Origin: Ramlibacter tataouinensis
Lineage (GTDB): Bacteria > Pseudomonadota > Gammaproteobacteria > Burkholderiales > Burkholderiaceae_C
Assembly (NCBI GenBank): GCA_002427815.1
Contig: DIZF01000060.1
Location: 1-64,000 of the forward strand
Reading direction: 5' to 3'
Length of the DNA: 64,000 nucleotides
Position 1 is the stretch's first letter. Every line of letters starts with the position of its first letter. Below are positions 1 to 9,226 of this stretch, piece after piece. A program made the position numbers and the translations under genes. A model generated the notes under the pieces. The model had not been told where the DNA came from. It saw only the letters and a program-made list of their open reading frames with translations, and ran no database searches.

Positions 1-212
1 TCTTTGAACGCAAAATAGTATTAAGGGAGTATGCGATCGAAAACCGGCATGAGGCATGCAATTCCTGGAGAAAGCAACTTTGCAGTGACAAGCCCATACT
101 AAAAGGCCTGGTTACAAAAGTTCCTAGGACGACGCCCCAGTGATCTGTACGACGGGTCCTACGGCAGCTCGGCGGTCAATCCGGGCGCGACGGGCCGCAC
201 CTGACGCGAGGC
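1..212. other. left-edge non-coding stretch
   Basis: No convincing reading frame is seen here. The first 130 bases are visibly richer in A and T than the rest of the window. The stretch lies beyond the 3' end of the aldehyde dehydrogenase gene, so any promoter in it would serve a gene outside the window. Confidence 0.4.
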
Positions 213-1634
213 TCAGACCATGCGCCTGAGTTGCCGGACGACCGAGGCGGCGAGCTTGCCGTAAGGCGGGCGCAAGAGCCACGTGCCCGCCAGCCGCGAC
301 TGAACGAATACCGGTTTTTCCTTCGAGAACAGCCGGAAGCCGTGTTCACCGTGGTATGCGCCGCTGCCGCTGTCGCCCACGCCGCCGAAGGGAAGGTTTT
401 CCTGGGCGATGTGCAGCAGCACATCGTTGACGGTGACGCCGCCGGAGATGGTCTGGCGCAGGACCTGGTCGCGGCGCGCCCGGTCGCGGCCGAACCAGTA
501 CAGCGCGAGCGGCCGTGGCCGCGCATTGACGAAGGCGATCGCTTCATCGAGTGTTTGGTAGCCGATCACCGGCAGCAGCGGGCCGAACACTTCTTCCTGC
601 ATCACCCGCATGCCGCCGGTGACATCGAGCAACAGCGTCGGCCGCATCTTGCGCGCGCCGGGTTCTTCCGCATGCCCCCCCGGGTTGACAGGCAGCACCC
701 GCGCACCGGCCTGCCGCGCGTCCTGCGCCAAAGCCTGGAGCCGGGCGTAATGGCGGTCGTCGACGATGCTGGTGTAGTCGGGGTTGTCCTCGAGCGTCGG
801 GTACATCTCGGTCACGGCCCGCGTGAAGGCCTCCGCGAAAGCCTGCTGCTGCGCGGCGGGTACCAGAACGTAGTCGGGGGCGATGCAGGTCTGGCCGGCG
901 TTGAACAGCTTGCCGACCGCGATCTTGCGGGCGCTGTCGGGCAGGTCGCTGCTGGCGTCGACGATCGCGGGCGACTTGCCGCCCAGTTCCAGCGTGACCG
1001 GCGTCAGGTTGGCAGCGGCTGCCAGGCCGACCTTGCGTCCCACTTCGGTGGAACCCGTGAAGAACAGGTGGTTGAAGGGCAGGCGCACGAAGTCGCGCCC
1101 GATGTCGGCGTCGCCGGTCACGACCGCGCACTCGTCGGCGCCGAAGCGCTGGCCGATCAGCTGGGCCAACAGCTCCGAGAACCGCGGCGTGGTCTCGCTG
1201 GGCTTGATCATCACCCGGTTGCCGGCGGCCAGGGCTGCGACCGCCGGCGCGAGCGCCAGTTGCAGGGGGTAATTCCAGGGGCTCACGATGCCCACCACCC
1301 CAAGCGGCTGCGGCATGATCCAGCTGGACCCGGGCAGCGAATGGAACGAGGTGGCGACGCGCCGCCTTTTCATCCAGCGGCGCAGATGGCCGCGCGCGTG
1401 CGCGATCGACGCAAGCACGAAGAACACCTCGGCGACGGCGGTTTCCTGGCGCGAGCGGTTACCGAAGTCGGCGGAAATCGCCGCCGCCATCGGGTCCTCG
1501 TTGTCTTCCACCAGCCGTTTCATCCGCTCCAGCCGCTCCAGCCGCACGGCCGCGTCGGGAAAGCTCTGGGCCGCGAAGCCCTGTTGCTGGGCACTGAACA
1601 GGCTCTGGAGGTCGAGCGCGTGTGAGGCGGCCAT
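213..1634 (-). CDS. coniferyl-aldehyde-dehydrogenase-like NAD(P)-dependent aldehyde dehydrogenase
   Basis: This 473-residue protein belongs to the aldehyde dehydrogenase superfamily, which oxidises aldehydes to acids with NAD(P)+. The proton-abstracting Glu is in LELGGKSP and the nucleophilic Cys in GQTCIAPDY; the cofactor-binding signatures SPWNYP and FTGSTEVG are intact. The GQTCIAPDY form and the length fit the coniferyl aldehyde dehydrogenase (CalB-like) and class 3 fatty-aldehyde branch. It starts 12 bases after the stop of the FadJ-type gene and is probably its last operon partner. A role on a fatty or aromatic aldehyde feeding beta-oxidation is inferred from position; the substrate cannot be read from sequence. 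Confidence 0.88.
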   Translation of the reverse strand: MAASHALDLQSLFSAQQQGFAAQSFPDAAVRLERLERMKRLVEDNEDPMAAAISADFGNRSRQETAVAEVFFVLASIAHARGHLRRWMKRRRVATSFHSLPGSSWIMPQPLGVVGIVSPWNYPLQLALAPAVAALAAGNRVMIKPSETTPRFSELLAQLIGQRFGADECAVVTGDADIGRDFVRLPFNHLFFTGSTEVGRKVGLAAAANLTPVTLELGGKSPAIVDASSDLPDSARKIAVGKLFNAGQTCIAPDYVLVPAAQQQAFAEAFTRAVTEMYPTLEDNPDYTSIVDDRHYARLQALAQDARQAGARVLPVNPGGHAEEPGARKMRPTLLLDVTGGMRVMQEEVFGPLLPVIGYQTLDEAIAFVNARPRPLALYWFGRDRARRDQVLRQTISGGVTVNDVLLHIAQENLPFGGVGDSGSGAYHGEHGFRLFSKEKPVFVQSRLAGTWLLRPPYGKLAASVVRQLRRMV

Positions 1635-1646
1635 GGCTCGATCCGG

Positions 1647-3806
1647 TCACCAGGTCGGCTGGTGCGAACGGATCGCATCCTTCACCTTGGCGGTGAGCGC
1701 GAAGCCGGGTCCGTATTTTTCGGACAATTGTGCGGCCCGGGCGCAGAAGGCGTCGATGCCGGTGCCGTAGATGAATTGCAGCGCACCACCGGTCCAGGCC
1801 GGGAAGCCGATGCCGAAGATCGATCCGATGTTGGCGTCGTGCACCGTGGTGAGCACGTTCTCCGACAGGCAGCGCGCGGTCTCGACGGCCTGGCGGTACA
1901 GCAAGCGGTCCTTCAGCTCGGCCATGTCCCAGCGGATGCCGGGCTTTTCGAACAGGTTCTTCAGTTCGGGCCAGAGGAATTTCCTGGCGCCTTTTTCCAC
2001 CGGGTATTCGTAGAAACCGGCGCCGGCCGCCCGGCCGTTGCGGTCGAACTCCTTGACCATGCGCTCCACCAGCAGCTCGCCGGCGGTGGCGATGTAGGTG
2101 TTGCCTTCGGCCCGGTAGTCGGCGCGGGTCTGGTCCATCACGTGCACCGAAAGCGACAGCGCGGTTTCGTCCAGCACGGCCAGCGGGCCGACCGGCATAC
2201 CGGCCTGGATTCCGGCCTGCTCCACCACCGCGGCGGGCAGGCCTTCGCCGACCATGGCCGCGCCTTCCATGACGAAGGTGCCGAACACGCGCGAAGTGAA
2301 GAAGCCGCGCGAATCGTTGACCACGATCGGGATCTTGCCGATCGCCTGGACGTAGTCGAAGGCGCGGGCCACGGTCTCGTCGTCGGTCTGCTTGCCGCGG
2401 ATGATCTCGACCAGTTTCATCTTGTCGACCGGGCTGAAGAAATGGATGCCGACGAATTTCTCCGGCCGCTTGCTGGCCTTGGCCAGCCCGGTGATCGGCA
2501 AGGTGGAAGTGTTGCTGGCAAAGAAGCCGCCGGGCGCCAGCAGCGGCTCGGCTTCCTGCGTGACGCGTGCTTTCAGCTCGCGGTTTTCGAACACCGCCTC
2601 GATGATGAGATCGCAGCCCTGCAGTGCCTGGGCCGAGTCCGTGGCCGTGATGCGCGCGAGCAGGGCCGCCTGCTCGTGCGCGTCCATCCGGCCCTTGTCC
2701 ACCCGGGGCTGCGTGACCTTGACGCTGTAGGCCTTGCCGGCTTCGGCCTTGTCCTGTGTCACGTCCTTCAACACGGTTGCCATGCCGCGGCTGGCCTGTA
2801 CATAGGCGATACCGCCGCCCATCATGCCGGCGCCCAGGATGCCGACCTTTTTGGGCTTGAAACGCGGCACGTCCTTGGGCCGCGACTGCCCCGACTTGAT
2901 CGCGTTCATGTTGAAGAAGAACGTGTTGATCATGTTCTTCGCCACCGGACTCACGATCAGCTTGGCGAGGTAGCGCGACTCGATCCGCAGCGCGGTGTCG
3001 AAGTCGACTTGCGCGCCTTCGACCATCGCTGCCAGCGCATATTCCGGGGCCGGGTAGAGCCCGCGCGTCTTGCGTTTGAGCACCGCCGGTGCGACTGCCA
3101 GCATGGCGGCGATCTTGGGGTTGCTGGGCGTGCCCCCGGGTATCCTGTAATTCTTGTCGTCCCAGGGATGGTGGCCCGGCGCCTCGCCGCTGGCGTGCTT
3201 GGTGATCCAGGACAGCGCGGCCGGAAGCAGGCCCGAGGCGTCGTCCACGAGATCGTGGATCAGGCCCAGTTGCAGCGCTTCGCGCGGGCCGAACAGCTTG
3301 CTCTCCAGGATGTACGGCTGGGCGCCCATCAGGCCGAGCAGGCGCGTCATCTTGGTGATGCCGGAGGCACCGGGAATCAGTCCCAGCGTGATCTCGGGCA
3401 GGCCGAACTGGATCTTGGGGTCGTCGACGGCGACCCGGTAATGGCCCACCAGGGCGAGCTCCCAGCCGCCGCCGAGCGCGCTGCCGTTGAGGCAGCTGAC
3501 CACCGGCTTGCCCAGGGTCTCGAGCGTGCGGAAGTTCTTCTTGGTCAGCTCGATCTCGCGGAACACCCGCGGCGCATCGGAAGGTTGCAGCCGCATCGTG
3601 GCCTTGAGGTCGGCGCCGGCGAAGAAGGTGGTCTTGGCCGAGGCGAGCAGGATGCCGCGGATCGCATCCTTGTCCTTGAGCACCTGCGCGGTCACCTCCG
3701 ACAGGTCGTTCTGCCATTGCTCGCACATGGTGTTGACCGGCGAGCCCGGCTCGTCGAAGGTGAGGGTGGCGATCCCGTCCTGCAGTTCGTACTTGATCGT
3801 TTTCAT
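1647..3806 (-). CDS. FadJ/FadB-type 3-hydroxyacyl-CoA dehydrogenase/enoyl-CoA hydratase
   Basis: A 719-residue bifunctional beta-oxidation enzyme. The N-terminal crotonase half has the oxyanion and Glu-containing segments GSALGGGWELA and GLPEITLGLIPG. The C-terminal dehydrogenase half starts near residue 315 with the Rossmann motif VGILGAGMMGGGIAY, followed by the SNTSTLPIT and HFFSPVDKMKLVE signatures. It hydrates enoyl-CoA and oxidises the hydroxyacyl-CoA. The start used is the ATG giving MKTIKYEL; an upstream in-frame extension reads through a G/C-rich repeat and is not protein-like. It lies between a thiolase gene and an aldehyde dehydrogenase gene on the same strand. Confidence 0.93.
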   Translation of the reverse strand: MKTIKYELQDGIATLTFDEPGSPVNTMCEQWQNDLSEVTAQVLKDKDAIRGILLASAKTTFFAGADLKATMRLQPSDAPRVFREIELTKKNFRTLETLGKPVVSCLNGSALGGGWELALVGHYRVAVDDPKIQFGLPEITLGLIPGASGITKMTRLLGLMGAQPYILESKLFGPREALQLGLIHDLVDDASGLLPAALSWITKHASGEAPGHHPWDDKNYRIPGGTPSNPKIAAMLAVAPAVLKRKTRGLYPAPEYALAAMVEGAQVDFDTALRIESRYLAKLIVSPVAKNMINTFFFNMNAIKSGQSRPKDVPRFKPKKVGILGAGMMGGGIAYVQASRGMATVLKDVTQDKAEAGKAYSVKVTQPRVDKGRMDAHEQAALLARITATDSAQALQGCDLIIEAVFENRELKARVTQEAEPLLAPGGFFASNTSTLPITGLAKASKRPEKFVGIHFFSPVDKMKLVEIIRGKQTDDETVARAFDYVQAIGKIPIVVNDSRGFFTSRVFGTFVMEGAAMVGEGLPAAVVEQAGIQAGMPVGPLAVLDETALSLSVHVMDQTRADYRAEGNTYIATAGELLVERMVKEFDRNGRAAGAGFYEYPVEKGARKFLWPELKNLFEKPGIRWDMAELKDRLLYRQAVETARCLSENVLTTVHDANIGSIFGIGFPAWTGGALQFIYGTGIDAFCARAAQLSEKYGPGFALTAKVKDAIRSHQPTW

Positions 3807-3824
3807 GGATTCTTTCCGGTTTTT

Positions 3825-3909
3825 CCCTCCCCCGCTGGGGGAGGGCAGGGTGGGGGCAAGTGCGGCTGCTGCCATGCCCCCACCCCAACCCTCCCCCGGA
3901 GGGGGAGGG
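3825..3909. repeat. composite palindromic (REP/MITE-like) element, copy A
   Basis: The arms are CCCTCCCCC-gctg-GGGGGAGGG on the left and CCCTCCCCC-gga-GGGGGAGGG on the right, joined by a G-run and a matching C-run. It sits in the gap between the thiolase and FadJ-type genes. A second copy with the same architecture lies at 33915-34033. Single-stranded it could fold into two strong hairpins, so it may also affect read-through between the two genes. Confidence 0.75.
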
Positions 3910-3916
3910 AGTGAAC

Positions 3917-5122
<1,206 letters not shown>

Positions 5123-5278
5123 GGTGTGCTCCTGGCGTGATGGGGTCATTGCGGGCCCGACCCGCAATCCATGGGTCCCGGACAGCGTCCGGGACGGCAG
5201 AACGAACGGTGGCGTGCAGTATATTCTTTTCACCAAGCGGACGCTCTGTAAAAATGGCGACAACGCAGGAGGATTTCC

Positions 5279-6442
5279 ATGATCGAACGCACCCTTTTCA
5301 ACGCCGACCACGAGGCCTTCCGCGACAGCTTCCGGCGCTTCATGGAAAAGGAGATCGCGCCGCATCACGAGGCCTGGGAGGAGCAGGGCATGGTGGACCG
5401 CGCGGTGTGGAACAAGGCCGGCGCGAACGGCTTCCTGTGCATGACCATGCCCGAGGCTTACGGCGGCGCGGCCGGCGACAAGCTTTATTCGGTGGTGCAG
5501 ATGGAGGAGCTGGCGCGCGGCGGCTACAGTGGCATCGGCTACGGTCTGCACAGCGAAATCGTGGCGCCCTACATCCTGCATTACGGCAGCGAAGACCAGA
5601 AGAAGAAGTACCTGCCGCAACTGGCCACCGGCCAGATGGTCGGCGCCATCGCGATGAGCGAGCCGGCGGCCGGCAGCGACCTGCAGGGCATCAAGAGCAC
5701 CGCGATCAAACAGGCGGACGGCAGTTACCTGCTGAACGGCAGCAAGACCTTCATCACCAACGGCTGGCACGCCGACCTGGTGATCGTGGTGGCCAAGACC
5801 GATCCGGCCGCCGGCGCCAAGGGCACCAGCCTGTTGCTGGTCGAGCGCGGCATGAAAGGCTTCGAATACGGTAAGCGACTGAAGAAGCTCGGCCTGAAGG
5901 CCCAGGACACTTCGGAGCTGTTCTTCGACAATGTCCGGGTCCCCGCGGAAAACCTGCTGGGCGGTGCCGCCTTCGAGAACAAGGGCTTCATCTGCCTGAT
6001 GGAGCAGCTGCCCTGGGAGCGCCTGCAGATCGCCGTCACCGCCGTGGCCTCGGCCCAGGCCGCGATCGACGGCACGGTGCAGTACGTGAAGGACCGCAAG
6101 GTGTTCGGCCAGAGCGTGGCGGCGTTCCAGAACACCCGCTACACGCTGGCCGAGCTGCAGACCGAGGTGCAGGTCGCGCGGGTATTCGTCGACAAATGCC
6201 TGGAGCTGATCCTGCGGGGCGAGCTCGACACCGCCACCGCCAGCATGGCCAAGTACTGGACCACCGACCTGCAGTGCAAGGTGATGGACGAGTGCCTGCA
6301 ACTGCACGGCGGCTACGGCTACATGTGGGAATACCCCATCGCCCGGGCCTACGCCGACGCCCGGGTGCAGCGCATCTACGGCGGCACCAACGAGATCATG
6401 AAGGAAGTGATCTCGCGCGGGATGGGACTGGGCGGGAAATGA
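5279..6442 (+). CDS. acyl-CoA dehydrogenase
   Basis: A 387-residue flavoprotein of the acyl-CoA dehydrogenase family, performing the first FAD-dependent step of beta-oxidation. Visible signatures are AIAMSEPAAGSDLQG in the middle domain, the FGQSVAAFQNTRYTLAE helix and the catalytic Glu in YGGTNEIMKEV near the C-terminus. An AGGAGG ribosome-binding site precedes the ATG. It is transcribed away from the thiolase/FadJ genes. The chain-length class is not certain. The gene ends 12 bases before the degenerate restriction-enzyme remnant. Confidence 0.93.
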   Translation: MIERTLFNADHEAFRDSFRRFMEKEIAPHHEAWEEQGMVDRAVWNKAGANGFLCMTMPEAYGGAAGDKLYSVVQMEELARGGYSGIGYGLHSEIVAPYILHYGSEDQKKKYLPQLATGQMVGAIAMSEPAAGSDLQGIKSTAIKQADGSYLLNGSKTFITNGWHADLVIVVAKTDPAAGAKGTSLLLVERGMKGFEYGKRLKKLGLKAQDTSELFFDNVRVPAENLLGGAAFENKGFICLMEQLPWERLQIAVTAVASAQAAIDGTVQYVKDRKVFGQSVAAFQNTRYTLAELQTEVQVARVFVDKCLELILRGELDTATASMAKYWTTDLQCKVMDECLQLHGGYGYMWEYPIARAYADARVQRIYGGTNEIMKEVISRGMGLGGK

Positions 6443-6453
6443 TTACTCGTTGG

Positions 6454-6870
6454 TCAATGAACGGTCTGACCATCTATCTGCCGCCTGTAGAAATGCTCGA
6501 ACACCCTCTGTGACCGACCGAGGATTTCGTCCTGCCCGTAGGCGCCTTCGGGCAGCTGGTCAAACAGGTAGTCGAATATTTCGGTCCTCATCTGGGCCTG
6601 CAGCGCTGCGCGGTCACGCAGGTACTGCAACTGGTTCTTGGCACTCAGTAGCTTCTCCAGCAGTTCCTTGGCCACGGCCTTTATCTTCTTGATGTCACCC
6701 GGCGTCAGGTCGGTTTTTTCCTTGCAGAGCAACTGGTAAATGGCGCGCTGGTCTTCGTTCTCGAAGCCCTCGGCAATGTACTGCTGGTCTTCAATGTTCA
6801 GCTCGTCATTCAGTCGCGCCAGCTCCTCGAATACCCGCTGGATTTCGGCTGCGTCCTGCCGGGACGTTAG
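6454..6870 (-). pseudogene. type I restriction enzyme R subunit (HsdR), C-terminal remnant
   Basis: An open frame without a normal start runs from about 6870 to the stop at 6454 and encodes about 139 residues. The sequence (AEIQRVFEELARLNDELN, then FDYLFDQLPEGAYG and FEHFYRRQ) resembles the helical C-terminal domain of HsdR proteins. The nuclease, helicase, HsdM and HsdS parts are absent from the window, so this is a fragment. Its upstream end abuts the stop codon of the MazF gene, suggesting that the toxin-antitoxin cassette was once linked to a restriction locus. The family call is from recalled similarity. Confidence 0.6.
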
Positions 6871-7211
6871 TCAGCGAGCACGCTTTGCAGGCACATGAGG
6901 ACCTCTTGCACGACCACGTCGGGCGCACGCTCAACCAGGCTGGCACGGCGCGAGGCCCAGTCCAGTGACTTGATCTGATGGGCGTGAACCTGCCCGTCGG
7001 TGCGCAGCCCCTGGCCCATCAGCGATACCAAAAAGCCCGCGCTGCGCGCCGTCTCTGCCGCACCGCCTGAAATCGGGCACACCATGGCCAGCTTGAAGCG
7101 AGCGTTGAAGGCCCGGGGCGAAACAACCAGGCAGCACTGGTTGCCTTTCATTTCCCGCCCGCTGGCCGGGTCAAAGGCCAGGTGCAGGATGTCGCCCCGG
7201 TCAGGCGTCAC
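6867..7211 (-). CDS. mazF: MazF/ChpB-type endoribonuclease toxin
   Basis: A 114-residue PemK/MazF-family toxin, predicted to cleave mRNA. It begins with the family pattern PDRGDILHLAFDPASGREMKG (an Arg-Gly-Asp strand, then the conserved G-x-E-x-x-G-like turn), followed by CCLVVSPRAFN and MVCPISG. I chose the GTG at 7209-7211 because it overlaps the antitoxin stop in a GTGA junction, typical of translationally coupled toxin-antitoxin pairs, and gives the usual family length. An ATG 48 bases upstream would create a long overlap and a non-homologous leader. The stop sits at the broken edge of the HsdR remnant. Confidence 0.85.
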   Translation of the reverse strand: MTPDRGDILHLAFDPASGREMKGNQCCLVVSPRAFNARFKLAMVCPISGGAAETARSAGFLVSLMGQGLRTDGQVHAHQIKSLDWASRRASLVERAPDVVVQEVLMCLQSVLAD

Positions 7212-7450
7212 AGCTCGGCTCCGGCGGCTCCCAGTTCGTCCCATCCCTTCGCGCGGCACAGGCCGCGGGGTGTTGCCTTCAACAGCTCGGCCAGGGTTTT
7301 GCGTTGGCGCTGGGGCCTGATCTTGAGTTCATCCCCGATGATTTCGATCGACAGGCGCGACCCCGCATCCAGATGGTTTTGTTCCACATACGAAAGGGGC
7401 ACCGTCATGATGTAAGAACCGCCTGAGCGGCGCAAGGAAGCGTGCAACAT
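7208..7450 (-). CDS. mazE: MazE/ChpS-type antitoxin
   Basis: An 80-residue AbrB/MazE-type antitoxin with the swapped-hairpin DNA-binding start LRRSGGSYIMTVPLSYVEQN and the segment SIEIIGDELKIRP. Its C-terminal part should neutralise the adjacent MazF. The ATG at 7448-7450 is preceded by GGAG at good spacing, so it is preferred to the two in-frame ATG codons further upstream. The pair is probably autoregulated through the inverted repeat at 7464-7481. Confidence 0.83.
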   Translation of the reverse strand: MLHASLRRSGGSYIMTVPLSYVEQNHLDAGSRLSIEIIGDELKIRPQRQRKTLAELLKATPRGLCRAKGWDELGAAGAEL

Positions 7451-7463
7451 GGCCTTCTCCATA

Positions 7464-7481
7464 GTTTTACAGGAGTATAAC
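7464..7481. promoter_or_regulatory. inverted repeat, possible MazEF autoregulatory operator
   Basis: On the coding strand the site reads GTTATAC-tcct-GTAAAAC, a 7-bp inverted repeat with one mismatch. It lies immediately upstream of the antitoxin start and overlaps a TATACT-like -10 hexamer. Toxin-antitoxin operons are typically repressed at such a site; function here is inferred. Confidence 0.45.
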
Positions 7482-7551
7482 AATGGATGCCGGGATCGCT
7501 AAGCACTGCCGCTCGTGCCCTTTCCAATCTAACTATTGAGTTTCTCCAAAT

Positions 7552-7755
7552 TCATGACATCACCAGAGCGTAGCGTGCAGCCAGCAAGTGGCGATGATCG
7601 AAGGACGCTTTTGGGCGCTTGAGTTTGTTGCGTGCGGTCGCGTGCAGCTCTGCGAGATCGTTGGGGCAGTAATTGGCCAGCGCATGGCGCTTCAGCCAGG
7701 CCCACAGGTACTCCACCGGATTGAGGTCGGGCGCATAGGGCGTTACTTTCTGTGA
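7552..7755 (-). pseudogene. IS630-family transposase, C-terminal remnant
   Basis: The minus strand encodes about 67 residues ending at a TGA, with the DDE-transposase tail signature PYAPDLNPVEYLWAWLKRH followed by LANYCPNDLAELHATARNKL. The Glu of the DDE triad lies in LNPVEYLW. A stop at 7756-7758 closes the frame and the first two catalytic Asp regions are absent, so this is a dead fragment. No terminal inverted repeat could be defined. It marks the right side of the degenerate island between the acyl-CoA dehydrogenase and VOC genes. Confidence 0.8.
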
Positions 7756-7767
7756 TCAGCGCACGGC

Positions 7768-7811
7768 TTGACAAGGCCCCGGGGCGCCTATACACTTAAC
7801 CTATTGGTTAA
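7768..7811 (+). promoter_or_regulatory. promoter with palindromic operator for the VOC-ArsR-SRPBCC operon
   Basis: TTGACA at 7768-7773 and TACACT at 7791-7796 are separated by 17 bases, a good sigma-70 layout. The -10 runs directly into the palindrome TTAACC-tatt-GGTTAA at 7796-7811. Such a placement would block transcription when occupied, and the ArsR-type regulator encoded at 8783 in the same operon is the obvious candidate ligand. Confidence 0.6.
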
Positions 7812-7836
7812 CTAATGAATTGCTGCAGGAGTAGCT

Positions 7837-8343
7837 ATGCAGATCCGCTCCAAGATCGCGCCCTGCCTCTGGTTCGACAGCCAGGCCGAAGAGGCGGCCA
7901 AGTTCTACACCGGCATCTTCAGCAATTCGAAGATCGTTGCCACCAGCCGCTACGGCGAGGCCGGCAAGGAAGTCCACGGCCGCGAACCCGGCAGCGTGAT
8001 GACGGTGGCCTTCGAACTCGAAGGCCAGTCCTTCACCGCGCTCAACGGCGGTCCGGTGTTCCAGCTCAGCCCGGCCATCTCGTTCCAGATCACCTGCGAC
8101 AACCAGCAGGAGGTGGACCATTACTGGGGCCGCCTGTCCGACGGCGGCGACGAGCAGGCCCAGCAATGCGGCTGGCTCAAGGACCGCTTCGGCGTGTCCT
8201 GGCAAGTGGTGCCGCGCGTCCTGCCCGACCTGCTCATGGATCCCGACCCGGCGAAATCGGCACGCGCGATGCAGGCGATGCTGAAGATGAAGAAGCTCGA
8301 CATCGCCGCCTTGCAGCAAGCTTTCAACGCCAACCCATCCTGA
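7837..8343 (+). CDS. VOC-family protein, PhnB/3-demethylubiquinone methyltransferase-like fold
   Basis: A 168-residue glyoxalase/bleomycin-resistance (VOC) fold protein. The pattern PCLWFDSQAEEAAKFYTGIF near the N-terminus and CGWLKDRFGVSWQVVP in the second half are hallmarks of the PhnB-like subfamily. It is the first gene of a four-gene unit with a second VOC protein, an ArsR regulator and an SRPBCC protein. The substrate is unknown; these gene sets are common in Proteobacteria but poorly characterised. Confidence 0.85.
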   Translation: MQIRSKIAPCLWFDSQAEEAAKFYTGIFSNSKIVATSRYGEAGKEVHGREPGSVMTVAFELEGQSFTALNGGPVFQLSPAISFQITCDNQQEVDHYWGRLSDGGDEQAQQCGWLKDRFGVSWQVVPRVLPDLLMDPDPAKSARAMQAMLKMKKLDIAALQQAFNANPS

Positions 8344-8354
8344 AGGAGACCGCC

Positions 8355-8768
8355 ATGGATTCCGTCGTCCATTTCGAAATGCCCTACGACAACCGCGAGC
8401 GCATCGCCCGGTTCTACGAAGCAGCCTTCGGCTGGAAGATGCAGATGCTGGGAGAGGATATGGGCGATTACGTCCTGGCCACCACGGCCGAAGCTGGCGC
8501 CGGCGCCGGCGCCAGGCCCGGCGCCGCGGCGGGCGCCATCAATGGCGGCTTCTACACCCGCCGGCCCGACTGGCCCGCGCAATATCCCTCGGTGGTGATC
8601 GCCGTGCAGAACATCAGGGAATCCATGGCCAAGGTATCGGCGGCGGGCGGCAAGCTGCTGGGCGAGCCCATGGAAATTCCGCGCGTCGGGCAATACGTCT
8701 CGTTCTTCGACACCGAAGGCAATCGGGTCAGCATGCTGCAGCCTTCCGCCATCTCCGGCGGGTCCTGA
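8355..8768 (+). CDS. VOC-family protein
   Basis: A 137-residue single VOC-domain protein with the start FEMPYDNRERIARFYEAAFGW and the C-terminal strand YVSFFDTEGNRVSMLQP. A short Ala/Gly-rich insert (residues about 46-59) lies in the middle loop. AGGAG precedes the ATG. It follows the first VOC gene by 11 bases and precedes the ArsR gene by 14 bases. No catalytic assignment is possible from sequence. Confidence 0.82.
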   Translation: MDSVVHFEMPYDNRERIARFYEAAFGWKMQMLGEDMGDYVLATTAEAGAGAGARPGAAAGAINGGFYTRRPDWPAQYPSVVIAVQNIRESMAKVSAAGGKLLGEPMEIPRVGQYVSFFDTEGNRVSMLQPSAISGGS

Positions 8769-8782
8769 CCGGCGGGCCGGCT

Positions 8783-9226
8783 ATGGGTGCCGACGCCCAG
8801 GTTCTCGACCAGGTGTTTGCGGCGCTGTCGGATGCGACGCGGCGCGAGGTGGTCGAGCGCCTGGTGCGGGGCCCGGCCACCGTGACCGAGCTCGCGCAGC
8901 CGCACGGCATGTCCCTGCCCGGGTTCATGAAGCACCTGCGCGTCCTGGAGGACGCCGGACTGGTCACGCGTTCGAAGGAAGGACGCGTGGTGAGTTGCGA
9001 ACTCGCAGCCCAGCCGATGCAGGAGGCCGCGATGTGGCTGGCCCATTACGAGCAGTTCTGGAACGCGCGCTTCGACGCGCTCGGCCGTTATCTCTATCAC
9101 CAGGAGGAAGTGCAGCCATGGCCGAAGGAAACCCGATCGAGGAAAAGGCCAGCCTCGCCATCACCCGCCACTACCCGGTCGCGCCCGAAAAAGTCTGGCG
9201 GGCCTGGACCGACCCGCAAGCGCTGA
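8783..9226 (+). CDS. ArsR-family winged-helix transcriptional regulator
   Basis: A DNA-binding regulator whose first 110 residues form a typical ArsR winged helix (VFAALSDATRREVVERL, the recognition helix SLPGFMKHLRVLEDAGLV, and the wing TRSKEGRVVSCEL). No CxC metal site is present, so it is of the metal-independent type linked to SRPBCC genes. The frame continues to residue 147, overlapping the next gene by 109 bases with a basic Pro/Arg-rich tail unlike the family. This probably reflects loss of the normal stop. It likely acts at the palindrome at 7796-7811. Confidence 0.82.
   Translation: MGADAQVLDQVFAALSDATRREVVERLVRGPATVTELAQPHGMSLPGFMKHLRVLEDAGLVTRSKEGRVVSCELAAQPMQEAAMWLAHYEQFWNARFDALGRYLYHQEEVQPWPKETRSRKRPASPSPATTRSRPKKSGGPGPTRKR

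Noticed and set aside
231..1625. 464-codon plus-strand frame opposite the aldehyde dehydrogenase
   Set aside because: It mirrors a clear gene, is Arg/Gly/Asp-rich and has no family pattern; such antisense frames are expected at this GC content.
6454..6732. Complete 92-residue gene starting at a TTG
   Set aside because: The homologous reading continues upstream of that codon to 6870, so it is a fragment of a longer protein and not a small gene.
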